The position numbers were made by a program, and so were the translations under genes. Under the pieces are notes generated by a model that ran no database searches, was not told where the DNA came from, and saw only the letters and a program-made list of their open reading frames with translations. Shown piece by piece: positions 33,222 to 45,888 of a stretch of 64,000 nucleotides of DNA. This DNA is from Hygrophila difformis. Lineage: Eukaryota > Streptophyta > Magnoliopsida > Lamiales > Acanthaceae. Where the stretch lies: the NCBI GenBank assembly GCA_030278955.1, contig JAOANR010000014.1, positions 698,965 to 762,964 of the forward strand, read 5' to 3'. Position 1 is the stretch's first letter, and every line of letters starts with the position of its first letter.

Positions 33222-36200
33222 CTAAGAAAAGAGAGTGACAACATCTCTACGGTAGCCTCTGACCATTAACAGCCTGGGGACATTCTCAACCAACAGATCC
33301 ATGTATTCCATATAGAAGTAAGCGGGATGGTTGGGCGGCGGAGGTGGCAGACTCACCAGAACCACAGCTGCCATTTGCGAGTACTTGAGTATCGTCGAAT
33401 TCAGCTTCAAAGTGGTGTAGAGGAATTTTTCCACCTGCTGCTGCTGCTGCACGCCCTCGTTCATCATCAAACTTGTTGTCCCCCCTTGTCTTTCAGCCTT
33501 GTCCTTCATCGATTCCAGGTAATCAGCAGCGATTCTCTCCTTTGCTTCCACTGATGAATTATCTTCTTGTACTACTACTGCTACTACTTGTTGGTCGGCC
33601 TGGGCCTGCCCCTGCGTCTGCGTGGCGGCACTGGTGGTGGTGTCCCATGACCTCATTGATATGACAATCACCTCAGCTTGCATCCGCAGATCATAAAGGA
33701 ACTTCTTGACATCCGTCTTGAGCTCCTCCGCATCAGAATCTTCCTCCGCAATGCAGAAAACCTGAATCTTGCAGGTCTCGAAGCTCTCCTTGGTGAGGAG
33801 GAGCTGTGAGAGGAGAAGCATGAGGCCACCATCCCTTACAATCCAATACAAATCAATAGTTCCGTACTGCCTTTGGTATTCATTTGGCCACTCATCAAGT
33901 CCCTTGACAATAACCACTGCCTTGTTTGCAACAATGCAGTCATTTATCATCCCCACAAACGTGCTCGGTATTTCGCTTAAATTTTCTTGACGCCATATCT
34001 CAGGGTACCTCATTACCACAATATTGGGCTTCAAATTGCCTAGCCCCATCGTCTGGACAATGCCACGAAATCCATCTGACATGGAAGATGCAACCACTAT
34101 CTCTGCTACACCTTCGCAGTTTTTGTATTCAATGTATGCACTAAGTGCCTTGCAGGCAACCTTTGCATCTTCCGCACATTCATGATAATCACCATCAATG
34201 ATAGAGACAAATAAGGACATCCCCCTGCCTTTCTTCTTCATAAAATTTGCAAAGTCGGCCAGTTTAGGATGACAGGGTACATTCTCCGGCAATTTACCCC
34301 ATGGCCGGCATAGTATGAGGGGGATAGGATACCAATTTTTGGGGTGAACCTGGTTCGCTGCACATTGCACAATGAGAACAAAGGAGGCATTAACAAGGAT
34401 AAGGTACGCATCAAAATGAAACAAAGGGAGTTATTAGCCGCGGCCATGGTTCTGATTTCCACAAAAATATTGAAATAGTCATGAAAACACACACACACAC
34501 ACAATTCTTACCTCCTAAAGATCGCAGACTGCGCAGAGCAAGTTGAAAGTAAGCACTCTTGATCCCATCGCCCCAGTCCCCAGCTTTCCCTTTGATGCTC
34601 ACGTAATAATATATCAAGCTTGCCAATGCTATGGACACCACTGTGAACAACCAAGATATCAAAAACATGATAACTCTACAAACCAGAGCCCCAAACAGGG
34701 AGAGACTCCAGTGGTGGAATTTCCACCGAGGACGCCAGCTGGGAGCATCTAATAGATCCAAAAGAAAGCACGACAAGTTGACACCACAGTAGCACAGCAA
34801 ATAAAACATTGTTACTGTTGGTGTGATAAGGTCCAAATTGCCAATGACAACACATGCTATACAGAGGAGGGCCGTGAAAAGGGTGGCGATGTGAGGCTCA
34901 CTCCCATCTGAAACTTTGAAGTATTTAAGAATGGGTAAGATATCATCATTTGCAATTGCTGCGATAAGACATGGAGCACCAGTAAGGCTCTGCAGAGCTG
35001 CACCTAAGGTTGACAGAATAATACCGATATGTGTGATTACAGGGATAGGCCAGGCAACAGTAGCTGTTATTAACCTGCAAAGCAGCTCCAGTTTAGCCCA
35101 AGTAAAAATACTGGTTTAAGCAACCAATTAACAGGAGGGCGACAAAACTGTAAATGTAAATGTTGCACCAAATAAAGAAGCCGGAAATAACTAATACTCC
35201 ATCTGTCCCAGACAAGATGTCTGGTTTGACTTTTTGACACTGTTCATTGTTTAACTTTGACTCAATTTTATTCCAAGTATATGTTTGAAAAAAAAATAGT
35301 CGAGTTGGGTCTTGTTAGAATTGTATATTCATGTAGTTTTATAATATATATTTTACATAATTTTTTGTTGTACAAGTTTTGAGATATTAACGATTGAAAA
35401 AGTGCATTAGATTGTGTGCAGAAATGAAACAAGACATCTTAAATGGGAGTATGGGACAGAGGGAGTAGTATATATATATATATTTTCATATATGCCTTGC
35501 CTGCCCGTCAGAAGTTTCTCCCTTGTTGCAAAAGCTCCAAAAACCAGCACCGAAGCCAAATACAAGCTCGTTGTTGCCAAAGTTGCAGCTAAAGTTCCAG
35601 CAGGAATGGAACGCTGAGTGTCCTTCAATGAGGAAGACCGATTTGATCCTGCCATAATACCTGTAACAGCAGGGAAAAATCGACCAACCAATGTGCTGGC
35701 AATGGAAAAACAAAAACGTAATAGTTAAAAGAACATAAGGGTTGAAGAAATATATCGTAGTTGGGCTTTTGGGTTGTAGCCATAATGGAGTCGGGGTTTT
35801 TGGGTTGTAGCTATTATGGAAACAAGTTTAAGAAACTGTTTCTAAGCCATCTTCACATTTTTTTTTTAATCTTATCTAAGCATTTCCACTACCCTCTTTT
35901 AATATTCTCATAAAAATCATTCGCCACCATGGATCATCGCCATCTTACATTTGTCCTGGCTATAAATTTAGTTGTTTTGATGGGAATCAGAATGCTTCAA
36001 ACTAACAATGGGAGAAAATGTGATGTGCTGGTTTTTAAACTAGTAGAATGTATAAAGACGATAGCAATAAGTTATTGATGGGAACTGCACAGTCCTTGGT
36101 TGACACAGAACTAGAATAAGTGGAAAGAATGATGTGTGCAGGGTGCCTCACTTGAAACTCCAATGTACTTTTCCACCAGGATCAGGGATTCCAGCATTGT

Positions 36201-38766
36201 TAGTTGTTTGATATTGTGGATGCCAATTGTCTTTGAAAGCTTTCAAACTCAAGCCCGTGATCCCATCTGCACCACATATGTATGTTAAGTCCATAAAAAC
36301 TTCAGCCATGGAAACTAGCCAGAAAACAGTGAAAAATAGCATAATGAAACCCAAAGCATGGTATCTTCAAGTTTGCGCAATGCTATGCAAACATCTAAAG
36401 ACAACTGAGAGGGTAATTCTTGAGAAGTACTTTTAACTAAATACCACAACTTTTGCAACTAAAGAAGTCACTTTAGAAAGCTACAATTTACAGTCTGATG
36501 GATGTTCAACTACACATTTAGAATGAAGGCAAATGTTTAAATAAGTCATTATTCATAGTACTACGTGTTAGACGATAGACAGGAGGTTCTAACCCAAAAT
36601 CAATTGACAATTGGTGGAGTAGCCCATATCCATATAAGCAAGGGGACTCCCATTATATATACGATGTGGGGCACAACACTATGCAAAATGATTACCTACA
36701 TGAAATTATCTATAGATATTGATAATACTAATTTGCAAAATAAAATCAAATAAAACTGGAGATTTTTCAGTGCCACTGCAAATTTCAAAACCGTAAGCAT
36801 ATGAGATTCGAGAAGCCTATGAACAATCTAGATTCCATTTACTAACAAAAGATCAAGCACCAGGCATGGAAAAAAGTTTCAAAATGCAACAGGAAAGTGA
36901 CATTTCAAGTTTTCAACCTTCGAAACAAGACTGTATTAACTGTATCTTTTATAAGCTTAATATCAGCACCACAATTTCATCATTCTGGATATCAACGAAA
37001 GTAATGATACATTGGTACTAACCTGCAGGATAATCCTTCTTTGCTAAAAATATGCCAATATATATGCAAAACAATGAGAACAGGACAGGTATAAGAAAGG
37101 CTGGTGCTACTCGGTTGATCATTTTCACTCCACCAAATACTATGAAACACAGGACTATCGTCACTATAATCCCATAAAGTTGCAAGTCATGCACACTAGG
37201 GCTGGTGATAGGTTGCGGAACATCTGTACTATTCATCACTACAAATGTCTCTGCATCTGCACGAATGAGAACTGTGAGCTTGAACTCATCAGCTTAGGTG
37301 AAACCATTTACTAACAAGAGAATTGCCTACTCCATGATCATCCCTTTCTCCGATTGAGAGGCAGCATTTTGTGCACAAAAAACTCATCTAATACAATATT
37401 CACAAGTCAACTTAGGGTCATTTTCCCCAGCATTTACCTCTAAAAATTCCTGCCTGCGGTAAAGCATTTAAGAAGGTTTCCACTGCTCCCAAAACATAGC
37501 TGCGTCGAGTGAACCAAACAATTATAAAAAGGAAAGAAAGAAAAGAAATCTAACATCCTAGTGTACACTCACAGAGCACCAGCAACATCATTTCCCAGGA
37601 AAAAGCATAAACCAATGCTCACTCCAACCTCTGGACCCAAGGCCCGGCCAATGAGATAATAAGGCCCACCACCCTGGATAAGAAAAAAGTGCTTAATCAA
37701 GAACGAGTCTCAGAAGTAACTTGACTGCTAATTTTAAGAAGTGCTTCAAGATTATGAAGGAAAATCATCACCAGTATTATATAATATGTGAGGTTGTACC
37801 TTCATTGCACCATTAGTAGCAATTGCACTCAGGGATATAGTTGTAAGGAAGGTACAAGCACCACAAAGAACAACCAGCAGTAGAGACTGACCAATCCCTG
37901 CCATACCTACAATCCTACACTTGTACGTATAGACAACAATTAGAAGCAAGCAAACAGATTGACATTATAGAAAAAATTCAAGTATAGTAGCGGTGTGTAG
38001 CCTTCTTCTAAGGGAAGAATTTTAAGGATTTTTGTGCTTTAAATATATAAAATCCAGAATAGTGAAGACTGAATTAACCAAAGGAAACAACAATTTTCTA
38101 TACACGCAAAACTTACTCAACTTACCATGAAAATCTGATGTAAAAGATAATCCCCAGAATACTTTGCAAACAAGGGACAAACACCCCCATCAGTGTCCCC
38201 AACTTAACATTGTTTGCCTGCAAATTGAGCATTGAACGATCTGCTTCAGCGGAGATGATAAAAGATTCCGAAACATGCACATGCATTCCATTTTGTTCTT
38301 AAAAGAGACACACAAAACAAGAGAAGTAGCAATCCAGGCATGGCCATGTCCCATTACAAATAGAAACATAGTAGATAGATACCTTGGGACACCCAACATT
38401 GTTTGATCCATCACCATCACCTCCATCTGTGGGGCTGGATGGTGTTTGAATTGGATCGCCTGTCATGCTGGGGCATGAACACCCAACCACAGTATGATAA
38501 GTGACATCAGATGAGTAAACCAATATTGTGAAAGATTATATAGCAGGCAGCAGGCATATACCTTTTAAGTCCCAAAATATTAACAAGCGAATCAAAACCA
38601 AATAATTCCAACTTGGATTCATTTTGGGACGAGTTAACACCTCCAACATGATCATGCGGTGACCACCCATTCAGTCCTTGAGAAGCCATATTTGGCCGCA
38701 TGCTATCTTTATCTTGTCTACAAATGCATAAACAAAACAATGCTTCGTGGACAATAGTTTCAGCAG

Positions 38767-38829
<63 letters not shown>

Positions 38830-39198
38830 TACATACATGTGAATATTGTTACTGTAAAAGAGAACCATGATCTACGCGTAGCACTCAATATTGCTAATTG
38901 CTAGATATGTGGACATTCAACACTACAAATTTACTATGAATGGTGTATGTGCAATCGAAGGAGATTGATGAATAAAAATAAGGTACCTGACGGTGACATG
39001 GTTGGAATCAGAAGATGATGATGCATTGAGAGAATCGATTGCAGACATCTGGAGAACTGCTCGATCGTCATCGGAGACTGGCGTGTACTTGCGACCTCCC
39101 ATAGCGAAGGCCAACCCCAGACCCTTGGGAAACTCATTTTCTTCAGACGGAGACTGATGAGAGTGAGGGTGAGAGGGGCCAATTTCACCAATCGCCAT
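33222..39198 (-). CDS. CCC1: Cation-chloride cotransporter 1 (SLC12 family)
   Basis: Twelve coding exons: 39198-38987, 38717-38562, 38467-38383, 38217-38126, 37914-37800, 37673-37573, 37499-37438, 37256-37023, 36266-36152, 35695-35501, 35074-34512 and 34357-33222. They total 3066 nt, or 1021 residues; Arabidopsis CCC1 (At1g30450) has 975. The N-terminus has [17 protein letters not shown]. The membrane core starts at [20 protein letters not shown] and includes [56 protein letters not shown] and [18 protein letters not shown]. The long cytosolic C-terminus runs from [13 protein letters not shown] to [11 protein letters not shown]1 moves Cl- with K+ and Na+ and in plants works mainly in the trans-Golgi/early endosome. 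The C-terminal domain has a Gln/Thr/Ala-rich insert around residues 870-910 that probably explains the extra length. Eleven introns are expected; ten are GT-AG, and the one after 35501 appears to be GC-AG. Confidence 0.95.
35197..35465. mobile_element. Stowaway-like MITE 4, inside a CCC1 intron
   Basis: Left end CTCCATCTGTCCC and right end GGGACAGAGGGAG are near-perfect inverted repeats flanked by TA, 269 bp. It fills much of the intron between CCC1 exons 10 and 11 and stops about 35 bp from the exon 10 splice donor. Confidence 0.88.
38771..38822. repeat. (TA)n microsatellite in CCC1 intron 1
   Basis: About 26 AT units followed by acacac; lies 50-100 bp from exon 2. Confidence 0.9.
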
Positions 39199-39292
39199 TA
39201 AAATTGAAGACCAAGACTTGAATAGAATAGAATTGGAATTGGAAAGAGGAATTTACCGAGGAAAATCCGGGCGGGGTCGGGATTGTGACTTA

Positions 39293-39751
39293 GGCCAGTT
39301 TGGATTGGCTTTTGAAAAAAGCAAAAGTCAAAAGTAGAAGCAGAAGAAGTCAAAAGCAAAAGCATGTAATTTTTGTGTTTGGATTGAATGTTTGAAAAGC
39401 GGCTTTTTCTAAAAAATATGTTTGGATGAATAAAAATGAAAAGTACTTTTAGAGTATGGTAATTACTAAAAAGGACATGCTACTTAATATGATAATAAGA
39501 TATATTTATAGTGTAATTTATATTAAGTAGTGGGGGTATTTAAGTCCTTGCATATTTTACGAGGTGCTTTTGGCTTCTGCTTTTGGGAGCAGCCCATCCT
39601 GGGCTGCTTCTCCCAGAAGCACTTTTTTTCGTTTTTCGATGTGCTTTTGCTTTTTCTTAAAAGCCAAAACAAACACCTAATTTCTACTAGAAGTGCTTTT
39701 GGCAGAAGTAAAAGCCAAAAGCACCCCCTAGAAGCCAATCCAAACGGGCTC
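39293..39751. mobile_element. Tourist-like MITE next to the CCC1 start codon
   Basis: Ends GGCCAGTTTGGATTGGCTT and, reversed, GAGCCCGTTTGGATTGGCTT, flanked by TTA (39290-39292 and 39752-39754). It is the same family as 4374-5144 but in reverse orientation and without the plastid insert, so it shows the uninterrupted form (tcctttttagtaattacca appears once when reversed). It begins 95 bp upstream of the CCC1 ATG, within the likely 5' untranslated region or core promoter. Confidence 0.88.
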
Positions 39752-40448
39752 TTACTACTACTACTGGCTTGTGAGATTTTAAGCGAGGGCGGGACTCGTC
39801 GTTCTATCAAAAATCTACTACTTAGTAGTACTTACTATATCCACAGTGTCAGAGTTGGTCCGCCAAATTTAATAAGTTAGGTAGACATTGAATTTGATGA
39901 ATTTTGTCCCCTTGTTTTTCTAAATTTGTTGCTCACGTGCATCTACTGTGCATATCTCCGCTGCGAATTGTGGGCGACTCTTGGCTATAAATACCAGCCT
40001 TGGCATTGCAACTAAATGACACCCAGCAAATGAGAGCCAAAGCAGAATTTCAAGGCACTACCCTGATATTCTTGTGAGAGAGTGTAGACTTTGAGGCTTT
40101 TGTAAGTCTTCCTTGTCGAGTGGGTTTTGTTTATCAGGAAATTATTTCCAAAACCCTTTTGTAATATTTCTTAATCATAGTGAAATAATAATTCGGTGGG
40201 GCCCGGAGGACGTAGGCAAATTTGTGCCGAACCTCGTTAAATCTTGGTGTTCTCTTTATTATTTAATTAATAGCTCTATTATTCGAGTATAATTTTGGTG
40301 GAAACTAACCCGATTTCCACAAAAAATGGTATCAGAGACTTGGTTGCATAGTATGCTCTGTGGTCGCATCTAAGCCGATCTTCCACATCAGAAACGCATC
40401 TCGGTTGAGCTACCGTTTGTGAGCTATCAATTAAACTTTGAAGCAGAA

Positions 40449-43400
40449 ATGATGGATAGGTCCGATGAAACGTCAACTTCAGATTCGAAGCCGTTGGTGA
40501 CATCGTCATCACGGACGATGGTTTCAAATGCCAAATTTGACGTCGAAAAATTCGACGGTACCAATAATTTTGGTATGTGGCAGTGCGAGGTGTTGGACAT
40601 CTTGTACCAGCAGGAGCTGGATGGGGCACTTGAAGAAACCAAACCAGATGGTGTTGATGACAAAGACTGGACGAGGATCAACCGCCTTGCGTGTGGTACA
40701 ATTCGGCTATGTCTCAGGAGCAGAAGTATCCGCTTATGAGAGAGACGATGGCGCACAGACTGTGGAAAGAAGTGGAGGATAAATTCATGAAAAAGAGCAC
40801 GGAGAACAAGCTCTACATGAAGACAAAGCTGTATCGATTCCAGTATTTGCCCGGTACCACGATGAATGAACACATAACAAGATTCGATTCTTTGGTCACC
40901 GATTTGTTGAATATTGACGAGAAGTTAGATGACGTTGACAAGGCGCTGATACTGTTAGCTTCGCTCCCCGATGAATACGAACATATAATTGTTAGTATGC
41001 TGACTGGAAAGGAAACACTTTCCTTTAAAGAAGTTACCCTGCCTTATATTATAACGAGATCAGAAAGAAGGATAAGTTAGAACACAGGAGTTCGACTGGT
41101 GAAGCTCATACTGTTCGGGGCCGTAGCCACAAGTACAAGCCGGACAGAAGAGGCAGATCCCAGTCAAGAGGCAGAGTGTCAAAAGATGAATGTATCTTTT
41201 GTCACGAGAAAGGATATTGGAAGAAAGATTGTCCTAAGCTGCAAAAGAAAAATGAGAAAGCGGTAGCAGAAGCTTGTGTTACTGATAGTGATGAGACAAG
41301 AGTATTCTTTAGCTTGTGTCTCATCGGTAATGCGCACTGACGACTGGTTGCTAGACTCAGGATACTCATTCCACATGTGTTCCAGGAAGAAGTGGTTTGT
41401 CAACTTGGAAAGTGTTGACAGTGGAGTTGTCTACCTAGCCAACAACGGATATTGCTAGATAGCTGGAGTTGGCTCAGTATATCTGAAGAACCCCGATGGA
41501 ACAACCAAGGTGCTGACGGAAGTTTGGTACATACCTAAATTTTCCAAGAACTTCATATCAGTGGGAGCCTTGGAAGCCAAAGGCCACTCCATCAGCATTC
41601 AGAATGGGATTATGAAAGTGATCTCGAGAGCACTTGTCGTCATGAAATGTATAAGGAAAAATAACTTATACCACTTTCAGGGCAATACAGTGATTGGCAT
41701 TGCAGCAGCAGTATCAGAAGCAGACAATGAAGATGAGATGACTAAGCTATGGCATATGAGGCTTGGGTATGCTGGGGAAAAATCCTTGCAGACTCTGGCA
41801 AAGCAAGGATTATTAAAGGGTGCAAAGACTTGCAAACTTGAATTTTGCGAGCAATGTGTTCTGGGAAAGCAAACGCGGGTGAAGTTCGGAACATCAATCC
41901 ATAACACTAAAGGCATTATGGATTACATTCACTCAGATGTGTGGGGACCTACAAAGACAACTTCCCTTGGAGGAAACCACTATTTTGTAACGTTTGTTGA
42001 TGACTTTTCCCGGAGAGTGTGGGTGTATCCCATGCGATCAAAAGATGAAGGATTTGGAAAATTCCTCGCTTGGAAGAAAATGATGGAGAACCAGACCGGG
42101 AGGAAGATTAAAGTGCTTTGATCTGATAACGGCACGGAATATCGAAATGACCATTTTTTCGATTTGTGCAAGAATGAAGGTATTTCCCGACATTTCAATG
42201 TGCGGGACACGCCACAACAGAATGGTGTGGCTGAACGGATGAACCAAACCTTGTTGGAAAAAGTTCGGTGTATGTTGTCCAATGCTAATTTGGGCAAGCA
42301 GTTCTGGGCTGAAGCGGTGACATATGCAGGCCATTTAATCAATCGACTACCATCAACTGCTCTTAAAGGCGAGACACCTTTGGAGGCATGGTTTGGCAAC
42401 CCTGCAAATGATTATGATTCTTTACGCGTGTTTGGTTCCGCTGCTTATTATCACGTGAAAGAATCAAAGCTGGATCCGAGGGCGAAAAAAGTTGTTTTCG
42501 TAGGGATATCTTCTGGAGTAAAAGGATATCGCCTATGGTGCCTGGAGATGAAAAAGGTGATCTTTAGAAGGGATGTTAGGTTCAACGAATCAATAATGTT
42601 GAATAAGGTAACCAAGCAGCAGATGGATAGTACTCCTCAGCAGGTGGAGCATTATCCTCAACAGGTGGAGTTTCAGACATCTACAACCAGAGAGGTAGAT
42701 GGTCAACCAATAGAAGATGATGGTCCAAGTACCGAATAAGAGCTCAGTGAAAATGACGTTTTAACCCAAAAACCTCAGAAGCAACAATATTTATCAATTG
42801 CAATGAAGAGACCAATAAGAGAAATTAGGAGACCTACTCGATTCGAAAGTATGTTGGCCTATGCACTTTCTGTTATTGAAGAAGGTATACCACAAACTTT
42901 TCTGGATGCAAGAACTAGTCCGGAAAAAGAAAAGTGGAAGAAAACTATGGACGAGGAAATGCATTCCCTTGAAGCAAATCACACGTGGAAGCTAGCTAAA
43001 CTCCCCAGAGGGAAATAAGGCAATTGGTTGCAAGTGGGTCTATGCTCAGAAAGAGGGATTTATAGAAAAGAATGACGTTCGCTACAAGACAAGATTGGTA
43101 GCTAAAGGTTGTGCTCAAAAGGAGGGAATTGACTACAATGAGGTATTTTCCCCTGTTGTAAAACATTCATCCATTCGTATTTTGTTGGCCTTGGTAGCAC
43201 AGCTTGATTTGGAACTAGTTCAAATGGATGTGAAGACGGCATTCTTACATGGTGATTTGGAGGAGGAAATCTACATGACCCAACCAGAAGGATTTGAAGT
43301 TGCTGGAAAAGAAGATTGGGTTTGCAAGTTGAACAAATCGCTTTATGGATTGAAACAATCACCAAGACAATGGTATAAGCGATTTGATCAATTTATGATT

Positions 43401-44459
43401 GGCCAGAAGTACACCAGGAGCAATTTTGATCATTGCGTATGTTTCCGTAAGCTACATGATGGATCTTTCATTTATCTTCTTCTATATGTAGATGACATGT
43501 TAATTGTTTCGAAATATAGATGAGAGATAAACAAGTTGAAGTCCCAACTCAACAAGGAGTTCGAAATGAAAGATCTTGGTGAAACAAAGAAAATTCTCGT
43601 TATGAAAATAACGAGAGACAGGAAGAGGGGCACTCTGAGTTTGACTCAGAAGCAATATCTGAAGAAAGTATGGCAGCGGTTTGGCATGACGAACAAAACC
43701 AAACCTGTAAGTACACCGTTTGCACCTCATTTCAAACTTAGTGTTTCACAATGCCCGAAGACGAAAGAGGAACGAGAATACATGTCAAAGGTTCCTTATT
43801 CAAATGCGGTGGGTAGCTTGATATATGCAATGTTTTTTTTAAGGCCTGATATTTCACATGCAGTTGGAGTAGTGAGCAGGTACATGCATGATCCCGGTAA
43901 AGATCATTGGCAAGCTGTGAAATGGATTCTAAGGTATATCTTGAAAACCTTAGATATTGGATTGATATTTGAGAAGACTAATGTTACTGGTCAACATATA
44001 GTTGGGTACTGTGATTCAGACTATGCAGGAGATCTGGATAAACGTCGATCAACTACTGGATACGTATTTACTCTTGCAAACGCACCAGTTAGTTGGAAAT
44101 CTACCTTACAGTCAACTGTTGCTTTGTTAACAACGGAGGCAGAATACATGGCCATTACAGAAGCTGTTAAGGAAGCCATTTGGTTACAGGGATTGCTGGA
44201 TGACTTGGGAGTTGGTCAGAAACATGTAACAGTGTTTTGTGACAGTCAAAGTGCCATTCATCTAGCAAAGAACCAGGTGTATCATGCAAGAACCATGCAT
44301 ATCGATGTACGGTACCATTTTGTGCCGGAAATAATTGAAGAAGGTGGAGTCAATGTACAAAAGATCAAGACCACCGAGAATCATGCAGACATGTTGACGA
44401 AGGCTGTAACAGGTATCAAGTTCGAACATTGTTTGAACTTGATTAATATCTCAAGATGA
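40449..44459 (+). pseudogene. Broken copia gag-pol of copy 2
   Basis: The same domain order as copy 1 is readable in pieces. Relative to copy 1 I see a 4-nt deletion near 40713, a 1-nt deletion near 41036, a 1-nt insertion near 41297, and premature stops near 41456 (Gln to TAG), 42119 (Arg CGA to TGA), 42738 and 43521. There is also a 1-nt insertion and a stop near 43010. The zinc-knuckle histidine is changed to tyrosine (cat to tat, near 41215). YVDDM is kept near 43487. It cannot encode a complete polyprotein. Confidence 0.92.
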
Positions 44460-44567
44460 TGAAGCTGGCGCTGAAAAGCGCATTTGGAGGTCCTACCGAA
44501 TTACGTGACAAGAGAATATTGAAAGAGATACTGTGATTAGAATTTGGGACGAACCAAGATGGAGATT

Positions 44568-45036
44568 TGTCAGAGTTGGTCCGCCAAATTTAATAAGTTA
44601 GGTAGACACTGAATTTGATGAATTTTATCCCCCTTGCTTTTCTAAATTTGCTGCTCACGTGCATCTACTGTGCATATCTCCGCTGCGAATTGTGGGCGAC
44701 TCTTGGCTATAAATACAGGCCTTGGCATTGCAACTAAATGACACCCAGCAAATGAGAGACAAAGCAGAATTTCAAGGCACTACCCTGAAATTCTTGTGAG
44801 AGAGTGTAGACTTTGAGACTTTTGTAAGTCTTCCTTGTCGAGTGGGTTTTGTTTGTCAGGAAATTATTTCCAAAACCTTTTTGTAATATTTCTCCATCAT
44901 AGTGAAATAATAATTCGGTGGGGCCCGGAGGACGTAGGCAAATTTATACCGAACCTCGTTAAATCTTGGTGTTCTCTTTATTGTTTAATTAATAGCTCTA
45001 TTATTCGGGTATAATTTTGGTGGAAACTAACCCGGG
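44568..45036 (+). repeat. 3' LTR of copia copy 2
   Basis: Matches the 5' LTR except for scattered substitutions and a changed end: the 5' LTR ends aacccgatttccaca, while this one reads aacccggg before CACAG. A TATA-like ggctataaata is present in both LTRs. Confidence 0.85.
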
Positions 45037-45340
45037 CACAGCCAACAGCACGTGCCACCACCGCCTAAACTGGGTCCCAGTCTCCTCGTCAGGCAGCAGC
45101 TAGTCTCTGTTGCAATTTACAAACACGCGCTCTCCGTCAGTCACTCGATTCAAATATTGAATCCTCGTACTCGTACTATTGAATAAAATCATAGAAGTAA
45201 ATAACTACAGAAACTGCCAAACTGGACTGAATATTATTCTACCAACCCCCACTGAATATTATCCTCGTACTCGTACTCGTACTCAGTGCTCTTCTTTATT
45301 TAATTTTCCATCCACTTTTTTTCTATTTTATTTCTTCCTT

Positions 45341-45448
45341 TTTTTTAATGGGTGGTGGAAGTCTGTACAATACAAATTACAAAGAACAAAGCAGATGAAT
45401 TTAGGATTGGGTGGGAATCGATTGGGAGTCTAGGCCAAGTCCATATCT
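45341..45448 (-). mobile_element. Possible degenerate, internally deleted copy of the tRNA-derived SINE
   Basis: Read on the minus strand it has ggacttgg-cctag, then tcgattcccaccc, ttgtaatttgt and an A run, in the same order as the SINE at 20839-21011. The stretch between A and B boxes is shortened and no target duplication is obvious. Tentative. Confidence 0.35.
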
Positions 45449-45516
45449 TCATTCACTTATTTTTTCACTTCACTTATCACCATCACTTATTAGAAGTACT
45501 TATATAGTACTATATA

Positions 45517-45777
45517 CTCCCTCCTCCCAGTCATCTTGTTCTATTTGATTTTTTTTTGCATTGTTCATTATTTAATTTTGACTCAATTTTAATATAAGTA
45601 TATATTTGAAAAAAATAATCAAGTTAAGTATTGCTAGAATCGTACGATAATGTACTTTTAGAATATATACGTTACATAAATTTTTGTTGTACATATTTTG
45701 AGATATTAATGGTTGAAAAAGTGCATTGGATTGTATGCATATAAGTCAAACATGACAAGTTAAATATGATTGAGGAG
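45517..45777. mobile_element. Stowaway-like MITE 5
   Basis: Starts CTCCCTCCTCCCAG after TA and ends GATTGAGGAG before TA. The interior resembles MITE 4 (ttgttctatttga, actcaattttaatataagta). Confidence 0.75.
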
Positions 45778-45888
45778 TATTATTTATATTATATTTATAT
45801 AATAAAATTAGATTATACAGTATTATATTTATATAAATATTTTATATTTATAGTATATTAATATTTAATGCTAGGATTTGTTATTATA

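Larger units (their letters stand above)
39847..45036 (+). mobile_element. Ty1-copia retrotransposon (copy 2), complete in outline but decayed
   Basis: The LTRs are 39847-40321 (475 bp) and 44568-45036 (about 469 bp), both starting TGTCAGAG. By eye they differ at roughly 15-20 sites, so this copy is much older than copy 1. The sequence CACAG lies just left (39842-39846) and right (45037-45041) and fits a 5-bp target duplication. The primer binding site tggtatcagaga (40327-40338) has one change from copy 1. The internal region follows copy 1 closely throughout. It sits between the CCC1 5' end and the ABCC 3' end. Its 3' LTR lacks the cgatttccaca ending of the 5' LTR. Confidence 0.92.

Noticed and set aside
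33327..33554. Plus-strand frames across the CCC1 last exon
   Set aside because: They are antisense shadows of a long conserved exon.
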